Source: Chara braunii (lineage: Eukaryota > Streptophyta > Charophyceae > Charales > Characeae). From it: 22,229 bases of DNA. The position numbers and the translations under genes were made by a program. Every line of letters begins with the position of its first letter. The stretch's first letter is position 1. Under the pieces are notes generated by a model that did not search any database, was not told the DNA's origin, and was given only the letters and a program-made list of their open reading frames with translations. Where the stretch lies: contig BFEA01000369.1 of assembly GCA_003427395.1 (NCBI GenBank), positions 221,056-243,284 on the forward strand, given 5' to 3'. Positions 1 to 7,625 of the stretch are shown piece by piece.

Positions 1-175
1 TACCTATGGCAGTCCCTACTGACGACCAACTCACTCACTCCCTCTCACTCTTTTTTTCTTATTCTTCCACATTTTTTTTTTTCTTTTTTGTTTTCTAGCA
101 TGCCAAGTGTCAAGTGGTCGTTAACGCCCTTTTCTAGCCTCTTCCTCTTAGTTTCGACCTTCTCTATGCCTATGG

Positions 176-201
176 TGCAGTCCGTTATTTCTCGGACTGC
201 A
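176..201. repeat. Perfect 9-bp inverted repeat (hairpin)
   Basis: TGCAGTCCG (176-184) and CGGACTGCA (193-201) are exact reverse complements around an 8-nt T-rich loop. It could form a hairpin in RNA or DNA. It lies inside the putative LTR; its role is unknown. Confidence 0.8.
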
Positions 202-339
202 ATAATGACCTTCCCATGCCCATGGGAGCTTCCTTTTGCTCCTACATTTCTCCCATAGGGGCCCCTCCTACTCCGATTTTCTCCCAGAGACTATTTTTGA
301 CACAGAGCCTTCTTTGTCTCCATTTTCCCAGGGGAGGCT

Positions 340-359
340 AATCCGAGATTTTTCGGATT
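340..359. repeat. Perfect 7-bp inverted repeat (hairpin)
   Basis: AATCCGA (340-346) and TCGGATT (353-359) are exact reverse complements around the loop GATTTT. The stem wording (TCCG/CGGA) echoes the hairpin at 176-201. Confidence 0.7.
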
Positions 360-565
360 GCTCCTATGCCTCCAACTTCAGTTTTCTTTACCTTTTTTTT
401 TTCCTTTTGGCCTTCCCATTTGTCATCATTAGTGCTTGCGCTAGTGGTGCTAATATTCTTGTCCGTCAAGATGTTGATCTTGACGGTGCACCTTGCATTT
501 ATTATTTTCCCTCATGTGGTGCCGCCGTTTCTTCTTGGGACTTTCACATGTCCACGCCACTTGTC

Positions 566-662
566 CCGTCGGTGGTCCCCGACACTTAGTCCCATCGGTG
601 GTCCTCGATACTTGGTCCCGCCGGTGGTCCCCGACACTTAGTCCCGCCGGTGGTCCCCGACA
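566..662. repeat. 26-bp tandem repeat, four copies
   Basis: The string GGTGGTCC recurs at 571, 597, 623 and 649, an exact 26-bp period. Each unit also carries CCGACACTTAGTCCC or a close variant. The repeat lies within the putative LTR; short tandem repeats are common in the U3 region of LTRs. Confidence 0.85.
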
Positions 663-1181
663 CGTTTCACCCCGGATGCCATTATTTTTACTTAGTACCA
701 TGTGGCACCGGGTGCCTTTCCCCGAGGTGTCCCATGCCCCTTGGGTGTCTTGTCGCCCCATAGCGACCCTTCTCCTTAGTCTTTCATCGCGCCGATCTTT
801 TTTGGTCGTGGGCCTCCGCTTCGAGGCTCCCGTAGGTGGCCTCCACGTTGGCCCCTCGTTTCCTGGCTTCCCGCGGCCTCTAAGCCGCCCATCCCTTGAC
901 TTCCTCATTCCTTTATCGTTGTCGTGCGGCATTTGCTGGTTCAAGGGGCCATTTGGCCTTAGTCTTATTGCATTCTGATGGGTCTCCCGACCTCCTGCTA
1001 TATTCTACATGCCCCTGTTTTTGCGCTCGCTCGCTTGCTGCCGCTTAGTTCTTTCGTCGTGTGGGTCTCGCCCCAGGGCATTACTCCCTCCTGCGGCCTA
1101 ATCCTTTATCTCGTCCCACTCTGGATTTCTCTGCTGTGCACAGTTCGTCCATATTTGGTCTCTCGAGTGATGGGAAGTTAT

Positions 1182-1201
1182 TCGGGACTCACCAGTCCCG
1201 A
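1182..1201. repeat. 8-bp inverted repeat at putative LTR edge
   Basis: TCGGGACT (1182-1189) and AGTCCCGA (1194-1201) are exact reverse complements with a 4-nt loop CACC. The hairpin begins two bases inside the predicted LTR start at 1203, so it would lie at the tip of U3 on the minus strand. Confidence 0.75.
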
Positions 1202-1202
1202 C

Positions 1203-1217
1203 ACATTCCCCCCACTC
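1203..1217 (-). promoter_or_regulatory. Polypurine tract / 3' LTR junction (left)
   Basis: On the minus strand this reads GAGTGGGGGGAATGT, a G-rich polypurine tract followed by TGTCGGGAC, the typical form of a PPT directly before a 3' LTR. Just upstream on the minus strand lies GATGAGGACATCG. Almost the same arrangement recurs at 2693-2707, which supports both being equivalent element ends rather than chance purine runs. Confidence 0.55.
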
Positions 1218-1327
1218 TTTCACGATGTCCTCATCGCGCACCAATCTCTTGGCAGTGAGTTTTGAAGGGATAGATGAGAGAGGGAGATGAAATGTTACGG
1301 ATGGTTAGTTTGTCAGGATCCGTTTTG

Positions 1328-2081
1328 TTATTTTCTCATTTCTTTCTCCAAGTTTTCCTTAGCTTCTGCCCCTTGGGGTGGAGGAGGGTATGGGGGAGTC
1401 GAAGGTTCTACAACTTAGACCAGGTTGCTCATTTCCGTCATAGCTCTGCCTCTTTATCTTTCCCTCAATCGAGAGACGAACTTCCTCTTTAGTCAACTCT
1501 GTATACCGAGCAGGGCAGCCCATAATTCTGTCGCCTTCAGTAACATGAAGCAGACGAGACTCTCCTCGCTCCATGCACTTGACTACTGGTATGCTGGCTT
1601 TATTCCCCGGATGACAATTTGTTGTCATAACAGAAATGGTTTCCTCATTTTATGCCTTCGCATTGTCAATAACAAATTGTAGCCAAGTTTTCGGATGTGA
1701 CTCAATGTCAGACATTTGCTCCGGAAGGGGGGTGTTCGTCCAGTACAACCGCCGCCTTTGTTGTGGTGATACCCACTTCGAATCAGTGAACCCAAGCACA
1801 ACTACCCTTAAGTGCTTCGTAATCTCAAATCTATCTTTCCATTTCATTGAGAAAACATTCTCGGGCAGAAACCATTTTGGTTTCGCCTCATTCATTACTC
1901 TTAGAGTCATAAAAAATAATCTACTTTTTGGTTCGTGTAATCCATGTTGTCCCGCCATTCTTTCCTCAGTCTCATGCTTAGCCAGTTCCCATGTATTTTT
2001 CCCATATCATTTTGCCCAGCTTATGTGTGTCATCCTCATTCGTCCTTTCTCGTATCCAGGCTTTAAAGTGCGCGTTACTCA
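1328..2081 (-). pseudogene. DNMT3-like cytosine-5 DNA methyltransferase fragment
   Basis: This is a broken C-terminal part of a C5-cytosine DNA methyltransferase. The longest clean piece (1650-1958) contains GLHEPKSRLFF, the motif VI core PENVFSM (ENV at residues 33-35) and a motif VIII-like QQRRRLYWTN (66-75). In the same frame after one TAA (1650-1652), the piece 1359-1649 carries TEGDRIMGCPARYTEL, matching the motif IX neighbourhood of DNMT3. The spacing, the short target-recognition region and the wording favour DNMT3 over DNMT1 or CMT. The frame also runs upstream to about 2081 through a TGA at 2007-2009 and includes NTWELAK. A frameshift near 1415 leads into a Pro-rich tail ending at 1328. 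The SAM-binding motif I and the catalytic Pro-Cys motif IV are not recognisable, so the fragment cannot be an active enzyme. It sits just upstream of a PPT, consistent with carriage by a retrotransposon. Confidence 0.75.
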
Positions 2082-2089
2082 GTCCCTCT

Positions 2090-2645
2090 TATTCACATCT
2101 TTCTTTTGGCCTCTTGCCAGACCTTTCTCATACTCATGCAAAAGTCCATTATACCTGTATCTCTTTTCCGAGCATCTTGTCAAACTTTTCCTTAGGTCTA
2201 CGCAAAGCCAATTTCACATATCTTTCTTTTCTGAACATCCTCGCAGTCCTTCTCTCAAACCCTATGCTAGGTCAAATACTCATCCATTTCTCTCCTGGAT
2301 ATCTCGCCAAGTCTCTTCTCAAGCCCATGCGGAGTCATTCACACATCTTTTCCTCAGCTGGGCACCTTGTCATGCCTTTTCTCAAGCTCATGCAACGTCA
2401 ATTACTTATCCGTTTCTCTTCTGGACATCTTGCCACGCCTTTTCTCAAGTTCATGCAACGTCAATTACTCATCTGTTTCTCTTCTGGACCTCTTGCCAGG
2501 CCTTTTCTCAAGACTTCTGGACATCTTGCCAGACCTTTTGTCAAGCCTGCGCAAAGTCAATTACTCATCCATTATTTTCTTCTGGACATCTTGCCAGACC
2601 TTTTCTCAAGCCTGCTCAAAGTCAATTATTCATACATTCTTATGT
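2090..2645. repeat. 63-bp minisatellite, about nine units
   Basis: The unit reads roughly CTTCTGGACATCTTGCCAG, then a CTTTTCTCAAGC core, then GTCAATTACTCATCC. Units from 2286 onward are most alike; earlier ones are more diverged, and one unit near 2500-2515 is truncated. Because 63 is divisible by three, the plus strand stays open for hundreds of codons and produces a 21-residue repeat, but this is a periodicity artefact. The array begins about 50 bp inside the PPT/LTR junction at 2693, so it may belong to the U3 of an LTR. Confidence 0.85.
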
Positions 2646-2692
2646 GCATAGTAACCTTCTCTTTTGCATGCTTTTTCATCAGTAGATGACAC

Positions 2693-2707
2693 ACCTTCCC
2701 CCCACTC
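2693..2707 (-). promoter_or_regulatory. Polypurine tract / 3' LTR junction (second)
   Basis: The minus strand reads GAGTGGGGGGAAGG followed by TGTGTCATC. Upstream on the same strand is GTGAGGACATCGCATTTT. The arrangement is almost the same as at 1203-1217: GAGGACATCG, about 6 nt, GAGTGGGGGGAA, then TGT. It is the best candidate for the 3' end of the gag-pol element whose integrase ends at 6363. Confidence 0.55.
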
Positions 2708-2709
2708 AA

Positions 2710-4028
2710 AATGCGATGTCCTCACCGCACGACTAGTTCTCCGCCCCAAAAAGGAAGGGTGATCAGTCCTTCCCCTGCTGATAACTCACCTCATCCCCTA
2801 CTCCAGTCCGATCTTTTGTCACTTGCGAGACGGGCGTCATCACTGAGGTACCACCCCACATCTGGAAGGTAGGTCTAGTCCAAGCCTCCCATGACCCCGT
2901 CTTGCCATAAGTGACTTCTCGCAAATCGTTCCTCCCGAGCAGTATTTTTCTGGATCCGACCTCTTCCTTTCAAGAGAGTTGGGGCTCTCTATTAGTCTGC
3001 GAGTGCAGTTACGAAGACCCCGCGGTTAGTCCCAGAACGGTTGTAATAATCCGGCAGGGCGGTGTCACTCGCCCTGTGGTGGTTGCGGCTCCCACCCGGT
3101 ACCACGCCCGATTCCTCCCCCTTGACAGTGCTGCTCAACTTAACGCGAGCAGCCGTGGTCCATTCCAAACGGCCGAGCCGCCTCTCTACAGCATAGCATA
3201 TGGTTGGGGAGAAAAAATGAGACTTAGGAAAAAAAATGACTCTCTCACCCGTTTGGCACCACGCCCTTGACGTTTTTGATTTCAACATGAGGCGCAGTAT
3301 GAACTCCCCGACTAGAGCTCATTGTTGGGGTTAGTTCTAGACGGCCAGCATCAATCAAAGAGAGAGGTGCTTTGGTCCTTCAACCCTTATTCCTTTTTTT
3401 GAGGAGCAGGTCACGCTGAGACTTTTCCCTTAACGGGTAGAGGTCTTGGGGTCGCGATACAGGCATTGCTATCCCCCTTATGTTGAGACCTGAGACTAGA
3501 AAAAAAAAGGAAAGTTCAATCCCTTGTTATTTCCATGGTCGGTCTGACGACCTTTCATGAAGTTGCCTAGGGTCCCCTGACTATGCAATGTAATATCCAA
3601 TTCCCAATCATTCAATCCGATGCTATTTCCAAGGCTGATTCTCATGGCTGGTCCGACAACCTCTCGTCAACAAGGCCACCCATATGACTGATCTGGTTGT
3701 CATTCTCTCAATAGTCATTTCTCAAGACTAACCCTTCCGCCCATTCAATCCTCAATTCTCTCATTCCTCAACATCCAATTTCTGTAACCGTCCCAACGGT
3801 TCCTGCCCTTTTTGGCTTTAAGCCTCGGCCTTCCTTATCCTGCCCTTCTCATTCACATTTTTCTTCCGCCCCCTTGGCTATTTCAACAGCCGACCCACCG
3901 GCCTTTTCCATCTTTTTCGCTCATTCCAGCACATTCTCAATCAACATTTCTCAATCAACCTTTCTCAATCAAATATGCAGGGGACCCCAGTGCCTATTTC
4001 AAAAGGAATGACTCTTGTCAGGGGCCAT
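2710..4028. other. Non-coding region, no gene recognised
   Basis: Only short antisense-like frames occur on either strand and none resembles a known family. One 17-bp string, CCGAGCAGTATTTTTCT (2935-2951), recurs at 13053-13069 upstream of gag. Two imperfect copies of an ATGGTCGGTCTGACGACCT-like phrase lie near 3535 and 3644. The region probably represents 3' untranslated element sequence or older repeats. Confidence 0.5.
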
Positions 4029-4230
4029 TCCCGAACAACCTAGTTAGGGTCGTTCTTTTCCATTCTCAAGTCGAACGGCCTGGTTAGGGCCATTCCTTTC
4101 CATTCTCAAGTTGAACAGCCTGGTTAGGGTCATTCCTTTCCATTTTCCAGTCGAACAGCCTGGTTAGGGTCATTCCTTTCCATTCTCAAGTCGAACAGCC
4201 TGGTTAGGGCCATTCTCTTCCATTCTCAAT
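4029..4230. repeat. 40-bp tandem repeat, five copies
   Basis: CCTGGTTAGGG or CCTAGTTAGGG recurs at about 4039, 4079, 4119, 4159 and 4199, an exact 40-bp period. Each unit also contains CATTCCTTTCCATTCTCAAG and TCGAACAGC or variants. Units are highly similar, indicating recent expansion. No gene overlaps it convincingly. Confidence 0.9.
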
Positions 4231-4750
4231 GTTAGTGCTCGAGGGGGTGGGCCTCGAGGTTACGGATCCCAGTTCTGTCTTGGAGGTTAGAAGGTAGCCA
4301 TCTCATCTCAGCTTTTAGCGTGTTGTTCTCTTTCTTCTATTTCCCACAGTGATGTACTATCCATGCATACATCCGACTTAGCGTCTAGTACTCGAGTTGG
4401 AGCTCACGGCCCCAAGCAGCACTAGCCCACCCAGTCGTTCGGCCATAGCGAAAGACAGGGGCGCCTCTTCCATTTTCACTCTTTCTGATCACTCAGATTT
4501 CGGCTATTCTCAGACTCATTCATGACTCAGTTGGATTAGGCTCCTAGGGAAGGAGTGTTTTTCACGCCCCTTAACCCATAGGTTCCCTCACCTCTCTTGT
4601 ACTCGACCAACATTCAATGTCTTGCTTTGCTCGTCAATCCGCACTCAAAATCTCTTTCCTCAAAAGACGCAATCCTCATTCCATCCAAATTTCACAATAC
4701 ACCCTTCCCAACTGGTCTTATCCAAAATCCCATGTCTTTGTCTTATGTAC
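4231..4750. other. Non-coding spacer, nothing recognised
   Basis: This is T/C-rich plus-strand sequence between the 40-bp repeats and the 64-bp duplication. No supported coding frame, RNA gene or structured repeat was seen. Confidence 0.4.
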
Positions 4751-4878
4751 CCATCTTAGAAGGTGGCTCATCCAAAAAGTAGCCTAAAAAACTATCTTCT
4801 ATCTTATCGTGACCCCATCTTTGAAGGTGGCTCATCCAAAAAGTAGCCTAAAAAACTATCTTCTATCTTATCGTGACA
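4751..4878. repeat. 64-bp direct duplication
   Basis: The block beginning CCATCTTAGAAGGTGG at 4751 is repeated from 4815 as CCATCTTTGAAGGTGG. Both continue with the same AAAAAGTAGCC and TATCTTATCGTGAC wording. Near identity indicates a recent tandem duplication. Confidence 0.9.
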
Positions 4879-5064
4879 CAGCCTTAGCTGACCCTCTTTT
4901 CACTTCATCCGTAGCAAGCTTGCCCATATTGCACACGTTCTCGTCATTCTCATGTCTTCTACAAACGAAAAAAAAAGAAAAAGCAGCGATCTTTTTCAAT
5001 GCTAAATCAACATGTAGTTCCTATTGCTGCCTTGCGCCTCGTCTTGCCCAGTTCCTTGTCCTCC

Positions 5065-5814
5065 CTATTGCTCGTCAGGCTTCCTAACCCTCAGGCCGTA
5101 GGTCTCGATTTCTCTCTTCTTTTTTGCAATTTCTTGTAATTCAGTTTCACTGAAGAAGTCCAATAGCGTAGCTTCCACCCCCGCCTTTGCGAGTTCCCAG
5201 GTGTTGATAATCCATTCGTGTCTGATCACATTGGTCCATTGCTGAAACCAATGATTGGGTGTTGGCCCAAACTCGTCCTCCCATCCGAAAGCCCCGTCGC
5301 CCGGCTGGTGCATCGGAGGCCGCCCTTCTTCCGTAGGCCTCGAGATCTCATCCCTCTCATCCCCGCTGCTGATTTCTATAACTTCTCGTACATTTTCCTC
5401 CTCGTCCTCCTCGTCTTCTGTCTGTATGGGGCTATACCCACCTGCAAGGTTCTTCGGATCGTAGGTAAAAGGAATCTTTGTCCTTGTCCCATACCCCTCA
5501 TAACTGTCGTGGCCGCTTCGTCCTTCAAGCGGGCTTTCCATTCTCTCCTCACCCTCCTCATGTTCGTCGCGCATGTCTTGTCCCCCCTCGCTTTCCCCAC
5601 GCCAAGTCTCACGTCGTTTACCCCTGTTGGCTCCTTCCTCATCAGAGACCTGAACCTTATCCCCCATATTTGCATTGCCTCCTTCTTCCACTTTTGCCTT
5701 TTCCTTCCCTCTCTCACTGTCAAACGAAATTTTTATACCTTCTCCCTTGCGGAGGGATGAGGGTTTCCTACACAAACATTTCCTTCCACCCCTGCCTACC
5801 ACTGGCCCACCCAT
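5065..5814 (-). CDS. Acidic ORF downstream of integrase, SIM-like motif
   Basis: This is an uninterrupted frame of about 249 codons from the ATG at 5814 (open from 5829). It is one of the few unbroken reading frames in this otherwise decayed interval. The N-terminal half is highly charged and low-complexity. Near residues 135-160 of the frame counted from 5829 lies an acidic block with REVIEISSGDERDE, which fits a SUMO-interacting motif (VIEI followed by Ser and acidic residues). The C-terminal 70 residues look folded, Trp-rich and helical: NHWFQQWTNVIRHEW, then NTWELAK (209-215), then a basic coiled stretch. It lies 549 bp downstream of integrase, the slot used by env-like or accessory ORFs in LTR elements. 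NTWELAK also occurs in the methyltransferase fragment near 1990. No named family was recognised; function is unknown. A chromodomain was looked for and not seen. Confidence 0.55.
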   Translation of the reverse strand: MGGPVVGRGGRKCLCRKPSSLRKGEGIKISFDSERGKEKAKVEEGGNANMGDKVQVSDEEGANRGKRRETWRGESEGGQDMRDEHEEGEERMESPLEGRSGHDSYEGYGTRTKIPFTYDPKNLAGGYSPIQTEDEEDEEENVREVIEISSGDERDEISRPTEEGRPPMHQPGDGAFGWEDEFGPTPNHWFQQWTNVIRHEWIINTWELAKAGVEATLLDFFSETELQEIAKKKREIETYGLRVRKPDEQ

Positions 5815-5829
5815 GAGTCCTATGTACAA

Positions 5830-6362
5830 ATTTCTCTTCGCCGCCCTCCTCCCTTGGCTTTGTTCACTTCCTCCCCTGCGGTAGGCCTGTTGATCATCCC
5901 GCTGTCGTTCTCATTGCCGAATTCCATTTTTTTGCCTTTTCTCGTTTTTCTCCTAGGTTCTGTATAACAAAACAACACCCGCAATGCCCCGCATACACAC
6001 ATTCCCCCTAGTCCGGTAGACAACTCGTTTTTCCCAAAAATGCTCCCAGTATCTTTTGCATCATGCCCCTTTTATACGTTTCCCTCCCTTATGCAAAAGC
6101 GTCGTTTGTGAAGATCCCATTTTTTTCCCGTAAAAAACTATGGTACAATGCCCCAAACATCCCTTCCCGTCGTCGCACCAGCCAGATATTGCAAACCCCC
6201 AATTCATGCTGCCTTTCAACCTCAGTCAGTCCAAACCATTGCCCAGTCCCCCAAAAATGACAGTCCCATGGACATGGTCAGAGACAAACCATAGTGTGGG
6301 CAAGACTGTGGTCAGTCTTTAGCTTGTGGCTCCTCAGTTTCCTTATCTTCGGCCTCCTAAAG
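5830..6362 (-). other. Spacer between integrase and acidic ORF
   Basis: No clear gene. A minus-strand frame from about 5924 (MEFGNENDSGMINRP) to 5820 is hydrophilic and abuts the acidic ORF in another frame, so it could be a frameshifted N-terminal extension of it. A TATAAAA string (6070-6076, minus strand) lies about 255 bp upstream of the ATG at 5814 and could be a promoter, unproven. Confidence 0.35.
6070..6076 (-). promoter_or_regulatory. TATA-box-like motif upstream of acidic ORF
   Basis: The minus strand reads CGTATAAAAGGGG. The motif matches a TATA box and is on the strand and side expected for the ORF at 5814. Chance occurrence is quite possible. Confidence 0.2.
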
Positions 6363-7625
6363 TCATTGTTCCACTGGGTCCTGGCTTAGAAACCTGACCA
6401 ATCGTTGCCCTGGGAAGGGCCCTTTCAATCCAGTTTCATCCAAATCTTCCAGTTCGAAGGTGTTCAGTCTCCCCCGCTTGGCGACCCGGTAGGGGCCTTT
6501 GAACCTTCTTCCCAGTTGTCCCGACCAAGTACTTTCTAGTGCCGAGTTCCTTAGCAATACCATCTCTCCCACTTGAAGTGACTCCTTTCTGACATTCTTA
6601 ACCTGGTCCCACCTTGCTTTGTCCCTCATTCTGCTGTCTAGTACGCGGTTGGCGATGTCTTCCATGACCTCCTCATTCTTAAGGATTTGTTGACATCTTG
6701 CCTCGATTAACTCTTCAGTAGTCATTTGCGGATCATCATCTAACCTATTCCAGGTAGGTACCAAGGCTTCCACAGGAAACTCGATCTCTCTTCCATACCA
6801 AAGTTCCGTCGGGATACATCCTGTTGTCCTTTTAGGGGTCATATTCTCCGCAAAGACAGTCTGCTTAAGATACCTAGGCCAGTTTCCCTGATGGTCCGCT
6901 GCGAGCTTCGCAATCATGTTCTTCAAGGTTCGGTGCCCCCTTTCCACAGGTGCATTGGCCTCAGGGTGATACGGCTCGATGAGTTTGATCGGTACCTAGA
7001 GTCTCTTAAGCATCCCCAATACTTCTTGGTTCACAAACTCCGTCCCATTGTCTGCTATAAACCTCCTGACGAAAAGATGCCTCAAATAAAAATCTTCTAT
7101 CCAGTCCGCCACACTCCTCTCTGTCTTTTTCTTAAGGGCGACCGCCTCGACGAACCCACTCAAGTTGTCTCGCGCATCCAAGATATACCTGTACCCATCC
7201 GTTGATACAGGCATGACCGCAAGGTCGAGGTGGACCAGATGTCCCGGCCCTAGCACCCGCGTTGGTCTAAGCGGCTCGAAGACCCGCACCGAGCTTCGTT
7301 CTTGGCAAATAAGGCAAGTCTGGCAGTATATGGCGACCATGCCTGCCATGCCTGACCAATAATAGAGTGGCGTTATCTTTGCAAGTGTTCCTTTGGACGA
7401 CCGATGACCTCTAGCTAACCCGTCGTGCATTGTCTGGATAACGTCTACTTGCCTAGATCTTCCGGACACAATCCTTCTGGGCATAGCACCTTCCTCCCTT
7501 CGGAACAAATGCCCGTCCCTTAGGACGTACCTTTCGGCTTCTTCTCTCGCTTTAATACTGACTTCCGTAGGTTGTTTGTTGCCTACCAGCAACAACCCGA
7601 TCTCCCGAAAGAGCCCTTCGTATGA
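6363..7625 (-). pseudogene. Integrase (Ty3/gypsy), one internal stop
   Basis: Integrase inserts the element cDNA into host DNA. From 7595, an N-terminal zinc-binding HHCC region is seen: H57 and H64 (HDGLARGH) and CQTCLIC (91-97). The catalytic core has D124 in HLDLAV and D182 in ADNGTEF. The glutamate lies in VERGHRTLKN. Counting through the TAG at 6996-6998 as one position, the spacing is exactly D-35-E, as expected. The C-terminal part (6363-6947) contains GRRFKGPYRV, the GPY/F module that follows the core in many Ty3/gypsy integrases, and ends DPVEQ. The frame is continuous from RNase H upstream, separated only by a TGA at 7626-7628. All catalytic residues survive; only the internal stop truncates it. 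Confidence 0.9.

Larger units (their letters stand above)
1..1203 (-). mobile_element. Putative LTR part, T/C-rich on plus strand
   Basis: No credible protein is seen here. The block is pyrimidine-rich on the plus strand and lies directly downstream, on the minus strand, of a polypurine tract that ends at 1203. In an LTR retrotransposon that is where the 3' LTR begins, and the sequence there starts TGTCGGGAC on the minus strand. The block carries three perfect short inverted repeats and four 26-bp tandem repeats, which would suit U3 enhancer-type repeats. The far LTR end and a target-site duplication are not visible, so the LTR may run off the window. The LTR call is inferred from position. 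Confidence 0.4.

Noticed and set aside
47-103. Polypyrimidine tract ending TTTTCTAG, like a 3' splice site
   Set aside because: No plus-strand exon with coding character follows; the tract fits the general T-richness of the block.
1636-2685. 349-codon plus-strand open frame
   Set aside because: It is antisense to the methyltransferase fragment and then runs through the 63-bp minisatellite, whose period divisible by three keeps frames open. The protein is a low-complexity Ser/Phe-rich 21-residue repeat.
2992-3288. 98-codon minus-strand frame
   Set aside because: No family resemblance, no start context, and lies in sequence that looks non-coding on both strands.
5218-5816. Plus-strand frames of 112-180 codons
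   Set aside because: They are antisense to the acidic ORF; the purine-rich coding strand gives few stops on the opposite strand.
6363-6600. Chromodomain at the integrase C-terminus
   Set aside because: After the GPY module the frame ends at DPVEQ; no aromatic-cage pattern was seen here or in the acidic ORF.
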